Source of the DNA: an uncultured Muribaculaceae bacterium | GTDB taxonomy: Bacteria > Bacteroidota > Bacteroidia > Bacteroidales > Muribaculaceae | Length of the DNA stretch: 64,000 nucleotides | Assembly (NCBI GenBank): GCA_910578075.1 | Contig: CAJTPK010000013.1 | Span: forward strand, 1 to 64,000 | Direction of reading: 5' to 3' | In this document: piece by piece, positions 62,722 through 64,000 of the stretch | Layout: each line of letters opens with the position of its first letter | How positions within the stretch are numbered: position 1 is the first letter of the stretch | Position numbers and translations under genes: made by a program | Notes under the pieces: generated by a model | Database searches by the model: none | Told to the model about the DNA's origin: nothing | The model's input: the letters and a program-made list of their open reading frames with translations, nothing else

Positions 62722-64000
62722 ATGTCTTTTTTCAAAAAATTATCCTTGACCGAGTTTATTTGTTATGCGGTTATCGGCATACTGACTTTCTTAGCAGCCG
62801 TTTTAAGCGAATGGAACGATGATGCGATAGCCTACTCTTTTTTCATACCGCGTTACGGAGAAGACACATCCTGTACTCCCATAGAATCGCTCGGTGACAT
62901 CTGGAATTCACAAATCAACCACTGGTTCAATTCCAACGGTAGATTCGTTATACATTTCATCGTTCAGATTTTTTGTGGATTGGCAGGCAAATATTGGTTT
63001 GCACTTATAAACTCCATTGTTTGGATAGGCCTATTTAAATGTATTGTAAGATTCCATAATAATAATATTTCGTGGAAATTTACCATCCTTGTGTCTTCTC
63101 TGATCTTAATATTATTCTTCCCGCTTCCGTTCACGCCACCCTTCCAGATAAATTACGTATGGACTGCATTGGCAATATCATTATGGCTTAAATTATTTTT
63201 CTCTGATCATAACATATCCCCTGCCATATTGATTGTACTTGCCATCTTTTCATTCGTTACCGGGCAGATGCATGAGGGATTTTCCATACCGGTATGTGGA
63301 GCGCTTGTTTATTACATCATTTACAGGAAAGGTCATTTCTCGGTGAAAGAATGGATTCTGGCTGTATCCTTTGGAATAGGTTCAATTTTGACGATCTTCG
63401 CTCCAGGTAATTTCTGGCGTATAAACCAGGAATCTTCTTCAGAGGGTTCTGTGCTAAACCTGATTGAACAGCTACCTTCCGCAATCTGGTTTCCATTGAT
63501 ATTTATAATTCTTGTATATGCAAGCGGTTGCAAATTTAAGACAACTATCAAATTCCTGAAGTATCCACCAGCCGCTTTCCTTATTGTCATGGCCACACTA
63601 TCACTGGTTTTCAATATATTAATAGGTAGAATCGGCAGAGGTATAATCCCTTATAACCTGTCTTTTATTCTTCTTTCTGTCCTATATCTGCAAAAGCATA
63701 AACTTTCATTGATGGTGACAATTGCAGCCCCCATTATAGCGATAACTATCATATCATTGCAGATTAGCAGAATAAACACACAGAATAAAAAAACAAACGA
63801 GATAATATATGAATACATGGATGTCGGCACTTCGGACGGAACAATATATATCGACAACGATCTTTTCCTGTTTAACAGGATCGAAACGACACAACGCCGT
63901 AATACATATACAAACAAACTGAGACAGACTTTCCCTGATGCTCCATTCCTGAAAATATATCCAGCTTCCATGAAGACTTTGGAATTCATGAAGGACACGA
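62722..64000 (+). CDS. DUF6056 membrane protein, cut by window end
   Basis: An open frame from ATG 62722 (MSFFKKLSLTEFICYAVIG) runs past the window end for at least 426 codons. It has about ten hydrophobic segments. SEWNDDAIAYSFFIP, NSNGRFVIHFIVQIFCG and PPFQINYVWTALA align with the DUF6056 protein encoded at 50684-52207 (NDAVAYKF, TNGRFVVHFIVQ, PPFQINYVWVA). The C-terminal soluble domain begins near 63800 (YMDVGTSDGTIYIDND) and is incomplete. It is the third DUF6056 copy in the window. Confidence 0.85.
   Translation, partial: MSFFKKLSLTEFICYAVIGILTFLAAVLSEWNDDAIAYSFFIPRYGEDTSCTPIESLGDIWNSQINHWFNSNGRFVIHFIVQIFCGLAGKYWFALINSIVWIGLFKCIVRFHNNNISWKFTILVSSLILILFFPLPFTPPFQINYVWTALAISLWLKLFFSDHNISPAILIVLAIFSFVTGQMHEGFSIPVCGALVYYIIYRKGHFSVKEWILAVSFGIGSILTIFAPGNFWRINQESSSEGSVLNLIEQLPSAIWFPLIFIILVYASGCKFKTTIKFLKYPPAAFLIVMATLSLVFNILIGRIGRGIIPYNLSFILLSVLYLQKHKLSLMVTIAAPIIAITIISLQISRINTQNKKTNEIIYEYMDVGTSDGTIYIDNDLFLFNRIETTQRRNTYTNKLRQTFPDAPFLKIYPASMKTLEFMKDT

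Noticed and set aside
63333..63998. two minus-strand open frames at the window end
   Set aside because: They are antisense to the DUF6056 gene that runs off the window end, whose frame is open and homologous to the copy at 50684.
1..64000. CRISPR arrays, rRNA genes and complete insertion sequences
   Set aside because: No regularly spaced repeats, no rRNA-like stretch and no intact transposase were seen anywhere in the window.

Overview
The window is typical of a gut-type Bacteroidales genome; Muribaculaceae is a plausible family but this is inferred from gene content only. The reasons are two SusC/SusD polysaccharide utilisation loci (PULs), Bacteroidetes-type -7 boxes (TAnnTTTG), a SusR-like membrane regulator, several lipoproteins, DUF6056 glycan-locus membrane proteins and C-terminal tails that resemble type IX secretion signals.

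Layout. (1) 1-7.5 kb: the 3' part of a tRNA-Met(CAU), then a decaying mobile-element region, mostly on the minus strand. It holds small genes, a zinc-ribbon/Toprim-like primase protein, two genes interrupted by in-frame stops, an AAA ATPase, and remnants of a tyrosine recombinase and probably a DUF1016 nuclease. (2) 7.56-8.2 kb: a TRIC-type cation channel gene. (3) 8.3-24.2 kb, minus strand: a beta-glucan PUL. A SusR-like regulator precedes an apparent operon of GH16 (with two BACON domains), SusC, SusD, a surface glycan-binding lipoprotein, GH5, GH3 and GH3. The enzyme set fits beta-1,3-glucan (laminarin-like) degradation. (4) 24.5-26.7 kb: a higBA toxin-antitoxin pair and an SPFH/NfeD membrane pair. 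(5) 27.1-45.7 kb, plus strand: an alginate PUL. It encodes SusC, SusD, an IPT/TIG lipoprotein, PL6 and PL17 alginate lyases, KdgF, a hexuronate-type MFS transporter, an SDR reductase, an alpha/beta-hydrolase fused to a jelly-roll lyase-like domain, a second secreted jelly-roll protein, a secreted tail-bearing protein and KDG kinase. Together these would take alginate from polymer to KDPG; the final aldolase is not in the window. A GltD-like oxidoreductase follows. (6) 47-64 kb: a HAD phosphatase and phosphoribosyltransferase, a serine-type sulfatase, then a cell-surface glycan locus with GT2, GT4-like and GT-C/DUF6056 proteins and an LTA-synthase-like phosphotransferase. It also has an AAA ATPase and two striking intergenic inverted-repeat structures.

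The most distinctive points are these. Laminarin-type and alginate-type PULs lie side by side, the two main brown-algal polysaccharides. A hydrolase-lyase-like fusion lies inside the alginate operon. A 230-bp segment with 45-bp inverted repeats carries a consensus promoter at one inner edge, so inversion could redirect transcription. Coding extensions with in-frame stops show that annotated small ORFs at 1.6-3.8 kb are parts of larger broken genes. All assignments come from reading the sequence and family knowledge; no database search was run.
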